Shown one piece after another: positions 1 through 8,413 of a stretch of 36,233 nucleotides of DNA. The notes under the pieces were generated by a model. It worked only from the letters and a program-made list of their open reading frames with translations. It did not search any database and was not told where the DNA came from. The stretch comes from Muribaculaceae bacterium (GTDB taxonomy: Bacteria; Bacteroidota; Bacteroidia; Bacteroidales; Muribaculaceae): NCBI GenBank assembly GCA_029058745.1, contig JAIDXM010000067.1:1-36233 (forward strand), in the 5' to 3' direction. A program made the position numbers and the translations under genes. How positions within the stretch are numbered: position 1 is the first letter of the stretch; each line of letters starts with the position of its first letter.

Positions 1-135
1 TGACGGTTCATGTTGTTGTAACCACCCTGACGGTTCATGTTGTTGTAACCACCCTGACGGTTCATGTTGTTGTAACCGCCCTGACGGTTCATGTTGTTGT
101 AACCACCCTGACGATTCATGTTGTTGTAGTTGTTC
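1..135 (-). repeat. 27-bp coding tandem repeat
   Basis: Four near-identical 27-bp units (1-27, 28-54, 55-81, 82-108) differ by one base in the third unit (a/g). A fifth, diverged unit follows at 109-135. Read on the minus strand each unit encodes GGYNNMNRQ. The array reaches the window edge, so the copy number is unknown. The unit length is a multiple of three, so changes in copy number would stay in frame. Confidence 0.9.
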
Positions 136-545
136 TGGCGGGGCTGATAGCTGTTCTGGCGAGGCTGGTAGCCGTTCTGGCGAGGCTGGTAGCCGCCTTC
201 TGCATTCTGCTGGTAGCCCTGTTCGGAAGTTCCTTCTGATTTCTCAGCCTCAGAGTCACCCTGCTGCATAGGGCGCTGCTGATATGTCGGGCGGTAGGAA
301 TTCTGGGTGTTGTAATGATTGTTGTAGTTGTTGCGGTTGTATCCCCCCGGACGCTGCTGATAGCCATACTGACGGGGTTGGTATCCCTGACGGTCGCCAT
401 AATTTCGATTCGCGGCCATCGGAGCCTTGTCATCGTTGGGGTAGTTTACTTTTTCATAACGGTTTTCTGTTTCCCCGCCTTCGCCTGAGATGGCATTCGG
501 AGTAGAGCTGATTCTCGGACGCTTAGGTTTTTTTTCTGCTTCCAT
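1..545 (-). CDS. Gln/Asn/Gly-rich repeat protein, N-terminal part (possibly the extension of an rRNA pseudouridine synthase)
   Basis: An open frame runs from the ATG at 543-545 (starting MEAEKKPKRPRISST) to the window edge without a stop, so this is a 5' part of a larger gene. After a basic start the protein is Tyr/Gln/Asn/Gly/Arg rich. It carries units of the type GYQPRQN (21-bp repeats, about 136-200) and then at least four tandem GGYNNMNRQ units (27-bp repeats, 1-108, plus a diverged fifth). The region is predicted to be disordered. From memory, Bacteroidales RluB-like pseudouridine synthases often have such N-terminal extensions, but the catalytic part lies outside the window, so this function is a guess. 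RNA-binding or other low-complexity proteins remain possible. A promoter match lies at 717-748. Confidence 0.6.
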   Translation of the reverse strand, partial: MEAEKKPKRPRISSTPNAISGEGGETENRYEKVNYPNDDKAPMAANRNYGDRQGYQPRQYGYQQRPGGYNRNNYNNHYNTQNSYRPTYQQRPMQQGDSEAEKSEGTSEQGYQQNAEGGYQPRQNGYQPRQNSYQPRQNNYNNMNRQGGYNNMNRQGGYNNMNRQGGYNNMNRQGGYNNMNR

Positions 546-716
546 TTTAGATTCGTTTATTGTTTATGTCGGCTGTCATTGCCCTCTCGGCAGGCAACCT
601 CCAAATAAAGGGTTATTATGAGTTTTAGAAGGTTAATTCATTATATCAGAACGTTTTAGCATTCACGACATCAATGTAGAGATTGCGGAATAATCCGTTT
701 TTCTCTTAATCCTGCG

Positions 717-748
717 CAAAATTAAGCATTTTTTTATTAATTTCCAAA
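717..748 (-). promoter_or_regulatory. Bacteroidetes-type promoter for the repeat-protein gene
   Basis: On the minus strand TAATTTTG (717-724) matches the -7 consensus TAnnTTTG. A TTTG (745-748) lies 20 bp upstream and matches the -33 element. The region is AT-rich and precedes the ATG at 545, implying a leader of about 160 nt. The rest of 546-817 shows no convincing gene. Confidence 0.5.
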
Positions 749-817
749 CACTTTGCCCGAAAGTGTGATTTAGCCTCCTGTTGGCGGATATTATGATTTA
801 TCGGCAACGAAATTTGG

Positions 818-1951
818 TTAATCGCTAAGTCGGGTGGAAGCTTTGTTTAGAATCAGCAACAGCGATTCCTCGGTATCGCTGTAGTCTGAGAGATTCTCAG
901 ACTCGCAAAAGCATATGCTGTATATATTGTGGCTGTCCACATATTGTGGCCATGTCTTTATTTCAGCCTTTTTGTCGATTCTGACACCACCCCCTCTTAT
1001 AGGATTGCCGGTTTGAAAATTCAAAACACATTTTCCAGATGTTTTGTCAACAATTCCGCCATATATTTTACGATCGATAGTGTAGAGTATGAAGATAGAC
1101 GCATCGTTTTGATATATGTCTAAAATTTCTACAAATTTGTCTCGATTGCTCGACCTGTAATCCATGTCATTTATTTGATTATCAGTAAAGGCGTATTTGC
1201 CGCCATCAATAGAGAGCACTCTTTTTATCTCTTTATGGCCAACATTATATAATTGTGAATTATAAGGACAGTAATAACTGTATTGTAGATTGTCATACTG
1301 ATAAACTATAGGAGAGGGATAGTAATCCGGGCCGTATTTTGATTCGAACGACGTGATGATATGTTCATCAGTCTTCTTTCCATTATTATCAAATCTGATG
1401 AGAGAGATTGTCGTGGTATCCTCGTTATAATCCAAGGACTCTGCCCAATATCCTTCTTTTATACGGTAGGCTCCTCCAATGTATCCATTTGATTGAAGTT
1501 CCACGCTCTTGCATGGAATTCCGTCAAAAGTATAGACGTTTATCTTGTTGTTTCCGGCGTAGATATATGCCATTTTTTCTTCTGAATCGAACGTCGCGCT
1601 GAATATATTTTGGTATTCCACAGGCCCCTGTCCTATGATGCCGATTTTGTTCTTCAGAATTCCGTTTTTTCCAAATCTGTATATATGTTTACCGTTCGAG
1701 GCAAAAAGGGAACTATCCCTTTGAGAGACATATATGACATGTGTATTCCCGGATAGGGAAGAACTGTCAGGTAAGATTAGGGGGATTTTTGTCAAACTAT
1801 ATCCCAATGAGGTAAGATCCACATCAAGATTAGATTCAACTATCTTTTCAAGATGAAGTTCGTTGTCAGAATATGCTAATCCCTGATCTGTGCACGAACT
1901 CAACCATAACAATATTGTCAAACTAAATACTATCAGACTTTTCATCATCAT
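818..1951 (-). CDS. 6-bladed beta-propeller lipoprotein
   Basis: The frame extends to 1972, but the likely start is one of three consecutive ATGs (1951, 1948, 1945), because these directly precede a lipoprotein signal (MMMKSLIV...LLWLSSC, lipobox LSSC). The mature protein of about 360 residues has repeated short strand patterns such as GKHIYRFGKNG, MAYIYAGNNKINVYTFDG and ISLIRFDNNGK. These are typical of the Bacteroidetes 6-bladed propeller lipoproteins (DUF4934/BF3164-like). It should be anchored to the outer or inner membrane; its ligand is unknown. It overlaps the upstream CxxC lipoprotein gene by about 29 bp, which suggests translational coupling in a three-gene operon. The family call rests on pattern recognition, not on a search. 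Confidence 0.75.
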   Translation of the reverse strand: MMMKSLIVFSLTILLWLSSCTDQGLAYSDNELHLEKIVESNLDVDLTSLGYSLTKIPLILPDSSSLSGNTHVIYVSQRDSSLFASNGKHIYRFGKNGILKNKIGIIGQGPVEYQNIFSATFDSEEKMAYIYAGNNKINVYTFDGIPCKSVELQSNGYIGGAYRIKEGYWAESLDYNEDTTTISLIRFDNNGKKTDEHIITSFESKYGPDYYPSPIVYQYDNLQYSYYCPYNSQLYNVGHKEIKRVLSIDGGKYAFTDNQINDMDYRSSNRDKFVEILDIYQNDASIFILYTIDRKIYGGIVDKTSGKCVLNFQTGNPIRGGGVRIDKKAEIKTWPQYVDSHNIYSICFCESENLSDYSDTEESLLLILNKASTRLSD

Positions 1952-2405
1952 CAAATAAAATTGCGAATGCATCCTCAGGATTATCCGGAGATTGTATCAT
2001 TACGTTGGTTATTCTTCCATTGTCAAGTGTCATTATGATAGGATATATTTTATCCTTCGTATCCAAAAGAAATCTGTTTTCGGTATCAACTATACAATTC
2101 AATTCATCAAGAGAGTCAACTTGAATATTACGCCGTAACATTTTTTTTGAATTAACGGCAGTAAAGACTATCAGATTTTTCTTTTGGTTATTGGAAAAAG
2201 ATGCTTTATTATCCAAGACATCATACAGAATACCTGAAATACATCCTGAGCATCCCACCTCTGGTAGGACTATACAGAATTCCGTTTCATCATCAAACAC
2301 TATATTCCTGTCAGAATATAATGTCTGTATGTAATCGAGGTCTTTGTTTGATGAGCCGCATCCACATAAAATAAAAATCAGTAAGATTATATGGTAGAAA
2401 TTCAT
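1923..2405 (-). CDS. Thioredoxin-like CxxC lipoprotein
   Basis: The ATG at 2405 gives a clean lipoprotein signal (MNFYHIILLIFILCGCGSS, Cys at the lipobox). The open frame extends to 2462, but that start would overlap the previous gene and put 19 residues before the signal. The mature part has a CIVLPEVGCSGCISG segment. A CSGC motif after a hydrophobic strand resembles the redox site of AhpC/TSA or TlpA-like thioredoxin folds, although the protein (about 160 residues) is short. It may transfer electrons or hold a redox-sensitive partner in the periplasm. The gene starts 4 bp after the DUF4221-like gene and overlaps the propeller gene. Function is inferred; a non-redox role for the cysteines is possible. 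Confidence 0.7.
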   Translation of the reverse strand: MNFYHIILLIFILCGCGSSNKDLDYIQTLYSDRNIVFDDETEFCIVLPEVGCSGCISGILYDVLDNKASFSNNQKKNLIVFTAVNSKKMLRRNIQVDSLDELNCIVDTENRFLLDTKDKIYPIIMTLDNGRITNVMIQSPDNPEDAFAILFDDDEKSDSI

Positions 2406-2409
2406 ATTT

Positions 2410-3552
2410 CTATAGGATTTTATAGTAAACGAATTTAATAAGATTTTCATCCTCCGATTCAAGCTGAATTATAATGCCATCCTTATACGAATGAGCGTTT
2501 GCAGTTATCAGGGTTCTGTCATTATTTAAGACCGGAGTCTCTGTGATCAAATGACCGTCATCGTTCATTGCTATGATGGAAAACGGTTTACGCTGTTTCT
2601 CCGCATCTGTTGTAATCAGGGGATGTTCAGCAATCCTATAATACAAATTTACCTTGTCATTGTAGAAAATTGGCCCATAAGAATCTTGTTCAAGATAATA
2701 ATTGAGACGTTCGTCTTTATCAGACAGAAAATCCTTGACAACTCCATTTTTCGACACTATTGACTTTGTGTATCTGCTCCCCATGTAAATGGAATCTACA
2801 AATTCGAGATTTGTATTATATCTATATATGTGATTAGAAACCGGAAAACTGTATGTTATAAGATTGCTATCCACCTTACATTGATATATTGTATTAAAAT
2901 AAATTCCTCCAAAATATCCCTTGGAATACTCGTCAGAATATGCAGCCCCTGGGATAATACTGTGATTTTTATAATCCCAATATAATGAAATCGGTTCATC
3001 TTTACTTACCGACGAATGGCTGATTGGTTTGCCGCTTAGAATCACTCGGTCACAAAATGTCAAGGCCGGAGTGCAAGAGAGTGCCTCTGGAGAAACCGTT
3101 TTTATAAGTTCTTTGGGAATGACTTGAGAGTTAAGGACTTTCCCATTGGTGTCTGTGAGCATACATGATTTGCTGTAATAGCTGTATGCAAATATAGTGT
3201 CTTTGTTGAGAAACGTGAAACCAGAATAATCGGAAAGTCCTCCACATTCTTTCAAGTCAATGTTTGCGATAAGGCTGTCGTTTGACAAGTCAAATACATT
3301 CAACATGTTTTCATCCATTATCACATATTTGACAATGCTGTCTGCTTCGATGATTTGTGAACTGCTTGGTATTGGCCTGATTCTGTTACCAATATTCAAG
3401 GTGATTGTATCCACGCATTGTAATTTGAGGGAATCAGATGAAGTGACGCCAACGTTTTGCACAGAATATGCATTATTTTCAGAACATTGACATAGAGAGC
3501 AAACTATTAGCGAGACAATTATGCTATTTATAATAGGATGTAATCTATTCAT
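2410..3552 (-). CDS. DUF4221-like propeller lipoprotein
   Basis: The 380-residue protein begins with a signal peptide and lipobox (SLIVCSLCQC, followed by SENN). The body has a propeller-like rhythm of strands with Asp/Asn turns (YVIMDENMLNVFDLSNDSL, SYSFPVSNHIYRYNTNLEFVDSIYMG). It resembles the DUF4221 family of Bacteroidetes surface or periplasmic lipoproteins, whose role is not established. It is first in a three-lipoprotein operon that reads from the promoter at 3674-3706 through a leader hairpin at 3599-3635. From general knowledge, such propeller lipoproteins often cluster in Bacteroidales with small secreted NVEALA-type peptides or TlpA-like thioredoxins. No NVEALA peptide was found here. 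Confidence 0.7.
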   Translation of the reverse strand: MNRLHPIINSIIVSLIVCSLCQCSENNAYSVQNVGVTSSDSLKLQCVDTITLNIGNRIRPIPSSSQIIEADSIVKYVIMDENMLNVFDLSNDSLIANIDLKECGGLSDYSGFTFLNKDTIFAYSYYSKSCMLTDTNGKVLNSQVIPKELIKTVSPEALSCTPALTFCDRVILSGKPISHSSVSKDEPISLYWDYKNHSIIPGAAYSDEYSKGYFGGIYFNTIYQCKVDSNLITYSFPVSNHIYRYNTNLEFVDSIYMGSRYTKSIVSKNGVVKDFLSDKDERLNYYLEQDSYGPIFYNDKVNLYYRIAEHPLITTDAEKQRKPFSIIAMNDDGHLITETPVLNNDRTLITANAHSYKDGIIIQLESEDENLIKFVYYKIL

Positions 3553-3598
3553 ATATAATTTAATTAGTTATAAATTTGGTTGGGGTTATTATTATTGT

Positions 3599-3635
3599 CA
3601 GCCACATTCTGAATAAAGGGTATGGAATGTGGCTG
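3599..3635 (-). promoter_or_regulatory. Leader hairpin of the lipoprotein operon
   Basis: An 11-bp perfect inverted repeat (CAGCCACATTC at 3599-3609 and GAATGTGGCTG at 3625-3635, 15-nt loop) lies about 50 nt before the ATG at 3552 and downstream of the promoter. There is no T-tract after it on the minus strand, so it does not look like a simple terminator. It could be a translational control element or a dyad binding site. Confidence 0.45.
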
Positions 3636-3673
3636 GTGTCTATTTAGATGTGGTTGTCTATTGGAATTCGGTG

Positions 3674-3706
3674 CAAAGATATTGAAAAGTTTTTGGTTGT
3701 CCAAAA
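3674..3706 (-). promoter_or_regulatory. Bacteroidetes-type promoter of the lipoprotein operon
   Basis: On the minus strand TATCTTTG (3674-3681) matches the TAnnTTTG -7 element. TTTTG (3702-3706) lies 20 bp upstream as the -33 element. Transcription would start near 3666, giving a leader of about 110 nt before 3552. Confidence 0.6.
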
Positions 3707-3715
3707 TTTTTAAAA

Positions 3716-3760
3716 AAAATCAAAAAAAACGAAAGTTTGTGATTTAATCACAAACTTTCG
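3716..3760 (-). terminator. Intrinsic terminator of the fucosidase/transglutaminase operon
   Basis: A perfect 13-bp stem (3730-3742 with 3748-3760) and a 5-nt loop are followed on the minus strand by TTTTTTTTGATTTTTTTT. It lies 20 bp after the stop codon at 3780. This is a textbook Rho-independent terminator for the upstream four-gene operon. Confidence 0.9.
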
Positions 3761-3779
3761 GATATGGGAGAGGATATGA

Positions 3780-6323
3780 TTATTTTGTTCTCGAGATTAT
3801 ATCGAGAATACGGTCGCCTATTCCGATGGTATATCCGGTAGAAACCCACACCACTCGGTTGAAAGTGTCGGCAATCGCGAAAACCGGATTGACAGCCTCC
3901 TCCATATGAAGCGAATTGAGAATGTCCTTTCGTGAGGAGGAGTTGTTGTCAATGCCGAACACCACATTGTCGGGAAGCGACGGGAAGTCTTCTTTACTGA
4001 AACGAGATGCCGACTCAGGGTTGTCGAAAAGCAACATTATTTTCAGGCCTGTTTCATCAAGTCGGCCAGCCACGTCAGAGATGTCGTTGAGAGCATGGGC
4101 AGATGGTTCGTGGCCGGGAGAGATGAGTCCTATTACATAATATCCTCGTCCCGTTGTTGACAAGATACTTTTGTCGGAGTCTGACACGAGGTCGTGGTAG
4201 ATGTTTTCCGCGTTCAGCGACCCAATTACGGAGACCGCACTGTCGTCGTTGCGTATTATGAGTTCTTTATTGAGGGAATCATTCTCCCGGAGAGTGAATA
4301 TCTCGCTCCTTGCCAGCACGCCGCCATTAGCCAGTCGTTGACCGGACGTGAGAATATACTGGCCGGCTTCAAGCTCCAACGGAGAAGAGAATATAGACGA
4401 CACGGTTCCGTTCTCGTCAAATTCGAGTTGACGAGGCACGCCGTCAGTGATTTTGGATAATGAGAACTGTGAATAGTATTTTGGATCGACGATGTGTCCG
4501 TGCGGTTTGAAAGACAGGGTCAGTTTACCTTTGGCGATCATGCCTGATTGCGCTGAGTCTTCCGAGTCTCCGAATCTGACAGTCTGCCATGACATATTGT
4601 CGTCAAGATACTGTGTGGCTCCGGTGACAGGGTCTATCCTTGCAGGAAAGCCGATTGAACGGGCTGCCGCCACGAAAAAAATGTCTCTCGAAGTCTTGTC
4701 GGCCTTTTTCAGTTTCAGCACAGAGATAGGGTTCATCCTCAGTTTCTGCGGATTTTCAGAGTCTGCGGGCTGTATGTTGCGTTCCACCCATTCCGCGAGA
4801 GATGCGGGAGATGTGGCTGCTTCTTTGATTTCGGAGGAACTTGAGAGTTCTCCTCTCCAAGGATATATGAATTCACGTTCGATTCTCGGTGAAAGTATAT
4901 AATTATCGTATATCTCTTTGGATATCCCTGTTTTTAAACTGTCAAACGGTATAACGTTTCCGACGTGGTCAGCCACAGATTCCATTGGTATGTCACGGCG
5001 GTCTTTCTCAGAGACAGCTGCAAGAAGATCGAGTGCGAGCCTGCGTTTATCTTGAGACAGGTCATGCATCAGATTCAGGATATTGATGTGGTTGCCTCGT
5101 GACTCTATCAGCGTGTTGGATAGTTTATCCACATCCAGACCAAGCTGTAGTGCCACTGTTGGCACCGACTCCCTAGATGCGAACGTGGCGACGTATGCAT
5201 TCCTGACAGAGTCTTCATGCTGGGCCAGCCTGTTGTTTCGTTCACGCATTTCCTTGGAAACAGATGGAGAGGCTGAGCGGGAATACGGCGGGGTGATGTC
5301 GAGTTCAGCCGTGCCGTTCCAGGAACCGTTTTTGTCGAGCGTCACAGTAAGGATGGATTCCTGTCCGGGGGAACCCTTGGCAAATCCGAAGTGTTTGCCA
5401 TCTGTGGCCCACACGAGCATGTCGCCTAATCCTGCGTTCAGGGATGCGCGTCCGTCATTGTCGGCGGTTTTCGCGACCGCAGGGTAAAACTCCGAGTAAT
5501 TGTAGATACAGAAATATACGTCGGCTCCTTTTGCCGGAGAACCATCCGGATTCATCACCCTAACGGCAAGTGGAGATACAGGGGCGTAGTTTCCGGTCAC
5601 ATTGATGCGGGTTGTGAGGGGTTCGCGGAGCAACACTTCCTCCGGGCCGTCATAATCGCCGGCCACGTTTGTGCTCATCAGAAGACCACGCGAGGCCGGC
5701 TCATTGAACCATGCGAGATTCAGAACCGGCTCCGGTTCGCATGCTCCGAGGAAATACCATTGTCCGTCGGCCCAGGCTTCCACCCAGGCATGATTGTCGT
5801 CGGTGTGTGCCCATCGGGGAGTGTAAATCTGTCTTGCGGGAATCCCCACAGCCCTCAAGGCAGCTACAGTGAATGTGGATTCCTCCCCACACCGTCCGAT
5901 GGCCTGACTCACGGAAGAGAGAGGAGAGGATGTCCGGCCGTCAGAGGGACGGTATGTGACCTTTTCGTGACACCAGTGGTTGACCTCAAGAATAGCTTCC
6001 TTCATGGAGAGGCCTTCCATTCGAGGTTTTAGTTCCTGGTAGAATGACAGTCGCGAAAGGTCGAGATTCTCATTGTTCACTCTCACAGGAATCACGAAAT
6101 GCAGGAACTCTCTGTCAGGAACCTTTTTCCCCCAGGGGAGTTCCTCACGGGCGGAGAAAGAAGCGTCTATATTCTTTCTGTAGAAGTCATCAGAATAGTC
6201 GGCACTATCAGGAAGAGACAATGTGGAATATAGGAATGCTCTCGCATCCTCTTTTGTGATAGCATAGCCATTTGCCAGGCACCCGGCCGACAAAATGGCA
6301 GAAAAGAGACATCTGGAAATCAT
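3780..6323 (-). CDS. Secreted transglutaminase-like protein with a second degenerate module
   Basis: The 847-residue protein starts with a signal sequence (MISRCLFSAILSAGC; LSAGC could be a lipobox). A transglutaminase-like domain at about 105-205 shows the core Cys in GRCGEES (C145) and the His in DDNHAWVEAW (H178), followed by WYFLGACEPE, where the acidic residue would be E197. Next come a carboxypeptidase-regulatory-like beta domain (about 240-340), a long helical region, and a second stretch near 550-590 (FFVAAARSIGFPARIDP). That stretch mimics the post-Cys helix of the fold but has no catalytic Cys. The C-terminus looks like a thioredoxin-type beta segment. The substrate is unknown; a peptidase or amidase role is as likely as cross-linking. 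The ATG overlaps the cutC stop by 4 bp. Confidence 0.75.
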   Translation of the reverse strand: MISRCLFSAILSAGCLANGYAITKEDARAFLYSTLSLPDSADYSDDFYRKNIDASFSAREELPWGKKVPDREFLHFVIPVRVNNENLDLSRLSFYQELKPRMEGLSMKEAILEVNHWCHEKVTYRPSDGRTSSPLSSVSQAIGRCGEESTFTVAALRAVGIPARQIYTPRWAHTDDNHAWVEAWADGQWYFLGACEPEPVLNLAWFNEPASRGLLMSTNVAGDYDGPEEVLLREPLTTRINVTGNYAPVSPLAVRVMNPDGSPAKGADVYFCIYNYSEFYPAVAKTADNDGRASLNAGLGDMLVWATDGKHFGFAKGSPGQESILTVTLDKNGSWNGTAELDITPPYSRSASPSVSKEMRERNNRLAQHEDSVRNAYVATFASRESVPTVALQLGLDVDKLSNTLIESRGNHINILNLMHDLSQDKRRLALDLLAAVSEKDRRDIPMESVADHVGNVIPFDSLKTGISKEIYDNYILSPRIEREFIYPWRGELSSSSEIKEAATSPASLAEWVERNIQPADSENPQKLRMNPISVLKLKKADKTSRDIFFVAAARSIGFPARIDPVTGATQYLDDNMSWQTVRFGDSEDSAQSGMIAKGKLTLSFKPHGHIVDPKYYSQFSLSKITDGVPRQLEFDENGTVSSIFSSPLELEAGQYILTSGQRLANGGVLARSEIFTLRENDSLNKELIIRNDDSAVSVIGSLNAENIYHDLVSDSDKSILSTTGRGYYVIGLISPGHEPSAHALNDISDVAGRLDETGLKIMLLFDNPESASRFSKEDFPSLPDNVVFGIDNNSSSRKDILNSLHMEEAVNPVFAIADTFNRVVWVSTGYTIGIGDRILDIISRTK

Positions 6324-7087
6324 TTCATGAAAGAATCGGTGATTTTTACAAGAGCCGCTACGGCATCCGGAGATGTTGAAAGCGGGGCATATTCATTCAT
6401 TCCCGGTGCTCCCATAGATACTGATGGCCTGCGGAACACCATTTTGCTTGGGAAGGGCTTGCGGGCGGTGGAGTGTATCGCAGTCACGCCGGAAGCCGTT
6501 ATGATGTCTGCGGCATTCGCGGGATTGACACCGGCTCCAGCCATTATCGATATTCTGCCGGCGGCACGTTGCGCGAGTTGCTTAAGCATAGGGAGCCCTT
6601 TCACAGCAGATTGTGCCATGCCGGAAGTGAGCAGGCAGTCGCATCCCATACCAATTATTGTCTCCAGACTCTCGAAAGGGTCGGAAGAGAGATCGAAGGC
6701 TCTGTGGAAAGTTATGTAGGTGTCACGCTTGCTGTCTTTGGCTGTGGCAATCAGCCTTTCGCATACCGATTTGTCGATATTTCCGTCAGGAGACAATGCT
6801 CCGATAACAACACCGGATGCGCCCGCCAAGACAGCGGCCTTAATGTCGGTTTCCATAAGTTCTGTTTCGCGGTCGGAATATAGGAAATCACCGGTGCGTG
6901 GCCTTATGAGAACGTTAACCTGTCGTATGCCGAGACCGACGGCGGCCTTAATGAGACCGATGGATGGCGTCAGTCCACCCTCATAAAGTCCTGAACAGAG
7001 TTCGATTCTTTGTGCGCCGCCGTCTTTGGCCGCAATCACGCTGGCAAGGTCGCCACAGCATATTTCCAGCTGGATTTTATCTTTCAT
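6320..7087 (-). CDS. cutC: CutC family protein
   Basis: The TIM-barrel CutC family is recognised by LEICCGDLASVIAAKDGGAQRIELC at the start (here split: LEICCGDLAS, then GGAQRIELC), followed by GGLTPSIGLI, VLIRPRTGDF, VIGALSPDG, ITFHRAFD, LLTSGMAQSA, IMAGAGVNPANA and HSTARK. The length (about 255) is normal. The family was named for copper homeostasis in E. coli, but its biochemical role is unsettled and many genomes place it with sugar genes, as here. The ATG at 7087 overlaps the fucosidase stop in an ATGA junction; a second ATG lies at 7096. The gene is also coupled to the transglutaminase-like gene downstream by a 4-bp overlap. Confidence 0.92.
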   Translation of the reverse strand: MKDKIQLEICCGDLASVIAAKDGGAQRIELCSGLYEGGLTPSIGLIKAAVGLGIRQVNVLIRPRTGDFLYSDRETELMETDIKAAVLAGASGVVIGALSPDGNIDKSVCERLIATAKDSKRDTYITFHRAFDLSSDPFESLETIIGMGCDCLLTSGMAQSAVKGLPMLKQLAQRAAGRISIMAGAGVNPANAADIITASGVTAIHSTARKPFPSKMVFRRPSVSMGAPGMNEYAPLSTSPDAVAALVKITDSFMK

Positions 7088-8391
7088 ATTTCGCATTCAA
7101 TGATACAATCAGTTTCTTCCGGGATGCTGTCAAGGTGTATGACTGTATGCTTCCCGGCCTTTGAAATCCTTACAGGAGATTTGTCGGTAAATTTTTTTGC
7201 TTTTTTTATTCTTACACCCTCCGGAATCAGGATAGCGTTCGAGTCAGGAGTCATCACATGAAGGAACAGGCGGTTTCCCTTTAATGTGGAAGTGCCCCAT
7301 GACTGGGCAGGGAACGGGCCTGCCTGTGTGGCATATATCGTCTCCCCGTTTTCGCGTAACCAAGCCCCGATATCCTTTAGCCGGGAGAGTGCTACGGATG
7401 GAAGCTCACCGTTAGGCTGAGGCCCGATGTTTAGAAGGAGGTTCGCACCCATGCCCGCAGTCTTCACCAGATATCGAATCAGTGTCGCGGAGTCTTTGTA
7501 GTTCTGGTCCATCAGTTTGTAACCCCACATTCCGTTCATGGTGTTGCACGTCTCGAGGGGGAGTTGACTTATATCTTGACCTGAGAGTCCTGCGGAGTTC
7601 TCGCCAGGCAGGTCTCTTTCAAAAATCTGTATGTCTTCCCCTTCGAAAGGGACCTGATGATGGTTGTTTGCAACCATGCATCCGGGTTGAAGGGAATGGA
7701 TAAGACTGTACTGTTCGGGGAGATGCCAGTCAAATGGGACAGGGTCTTCATCATGGTCCCACCATCCGTCAAACCATATTGCCCTGATGGGTCCATAGTT
7801 AGTGAGCAATTCAGTGAGTTGTCGGTTCATGAATCCGTAATATGAATTCCAGTCACGCTTTTCGGGGTCACGTCCGGTGTCGTGTCCGGTGCGTCCTTGA
7901 GGGTAGTCGTCGCGCACCCAGTCGAGATGTGAATAGTACAGATGAAGAGCGATGTCTTGCTTTTGGCATTCATCGGCGAGTTCTTTGAGGATGTCGCGAC
8001 CGAAAGGAGTGCCGTCCACGATGTTGTAATCGTTTTCGGCGGTGTGGAACATCGAGAATCCGTCGTGATGGCGTGTAGTGATACAGATGTATCTTGCCCC
8101 GGCGTCCTTAATCGCAGTCACCCATTCAGCCGCGTTGAAGTCGGCGGGATAGAATGCTTTTGCGGCCTTTTTATATTCATCGGCATTTGGACCATAGTTC
8201 AGGTACCATTCCCCTTGGCCGAACATGCTGTATATTCCCCAATGGATGAAAATGCCGAATCTATCGTCGGAGAACTGTTTTCTCGCCTCGATCACCTCCG
8301 TAGAAGGTATGTAGTCCTGAGAGGAAACAAGGAAGGCAGGTGTCAGCAAGAGGGCGGCCAAAGCTCCTTTTAGTATGGAGGGATGTTTCAT
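7084..8391 (-). CDS. Alpha-L-fucosidase, GH29
   Basis: The protein has a signal peptide (LAALLLTPAFLVSSQ) and a GH29 catalytic barrel. Visible motifs are RFGIFIHWGIYS (44-55), GEWYLNYGPNADEYKKAA, ARYICITTRHHDGFSMF (99-115) and IRAIWFDGWWDHDED, where D208 is the expected nucleophile. The C-terminal part (LLLNIGPQPNGELP, then a short beta domain) is typical. The length of 435 residues suggests the compact form. It should release alpha-linked fucose from glycans in the periplasm or at the surface, for example from host mucin or milk glycans; linkage preference cannot be read from the sequence. It is 22 bp after the ROK kinase gene and overlaps cutC, so the genes are co-transcribed. Confidence 0.93.
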   Translation of the reverse strand: MKHPSILKGALAALLLTPAFLVSSQDYIPSTEVIEARKQFSDDRFGIFIHWGIYSMFGQGEWYLNYGPNADEYKKAAKAFYPADFNAAEWVTAIKDAGARYICITTRHHDGFSMFHTAENDYNIVDGTPFGRDILKELADECQKQDIALHLYYSHLDWVRDDYPQGRTGHDTGRDPEKRDWNSYYGFMNRQLTELLTNYGPIRAIWFDGWWDHDEDPVPFDWHLPEQYSLIHSLQPGCMVANNHHQVPFEGEDIQIFERDLPGENSAGLSGQDISQLPLETCNTMNGMWGYKLMDQNYKDSATLIRYLVKTAGMGANLLLNIGPQPNGELPSVALSRLKDIGAWLRENGETIYATQAGPFPAQSWGTSTLKGNRLFLHVMTPDSNAILIPEGVRIKKAKKFTDKSPVRISKAGKHTVIHLDSIPEETDCIIECEI

Positions 8392-8413
8392 TAATGTCAG
8401 AAGATACGGTTTG

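Noticed and set aside
1..135. CRISPR array suggested by regular repeats
   Set aside because: The units are directly adjacent with no spacers, have a 27-bp period and are in a coding frame; this is a coding tandem repeat.
116..433. A 105-residue Thr/Arg-rich frame on the minus strand
   Set aside because: It is another frame of the repeat-protein gene and has the biased composition expected of a shadow of the repeats.
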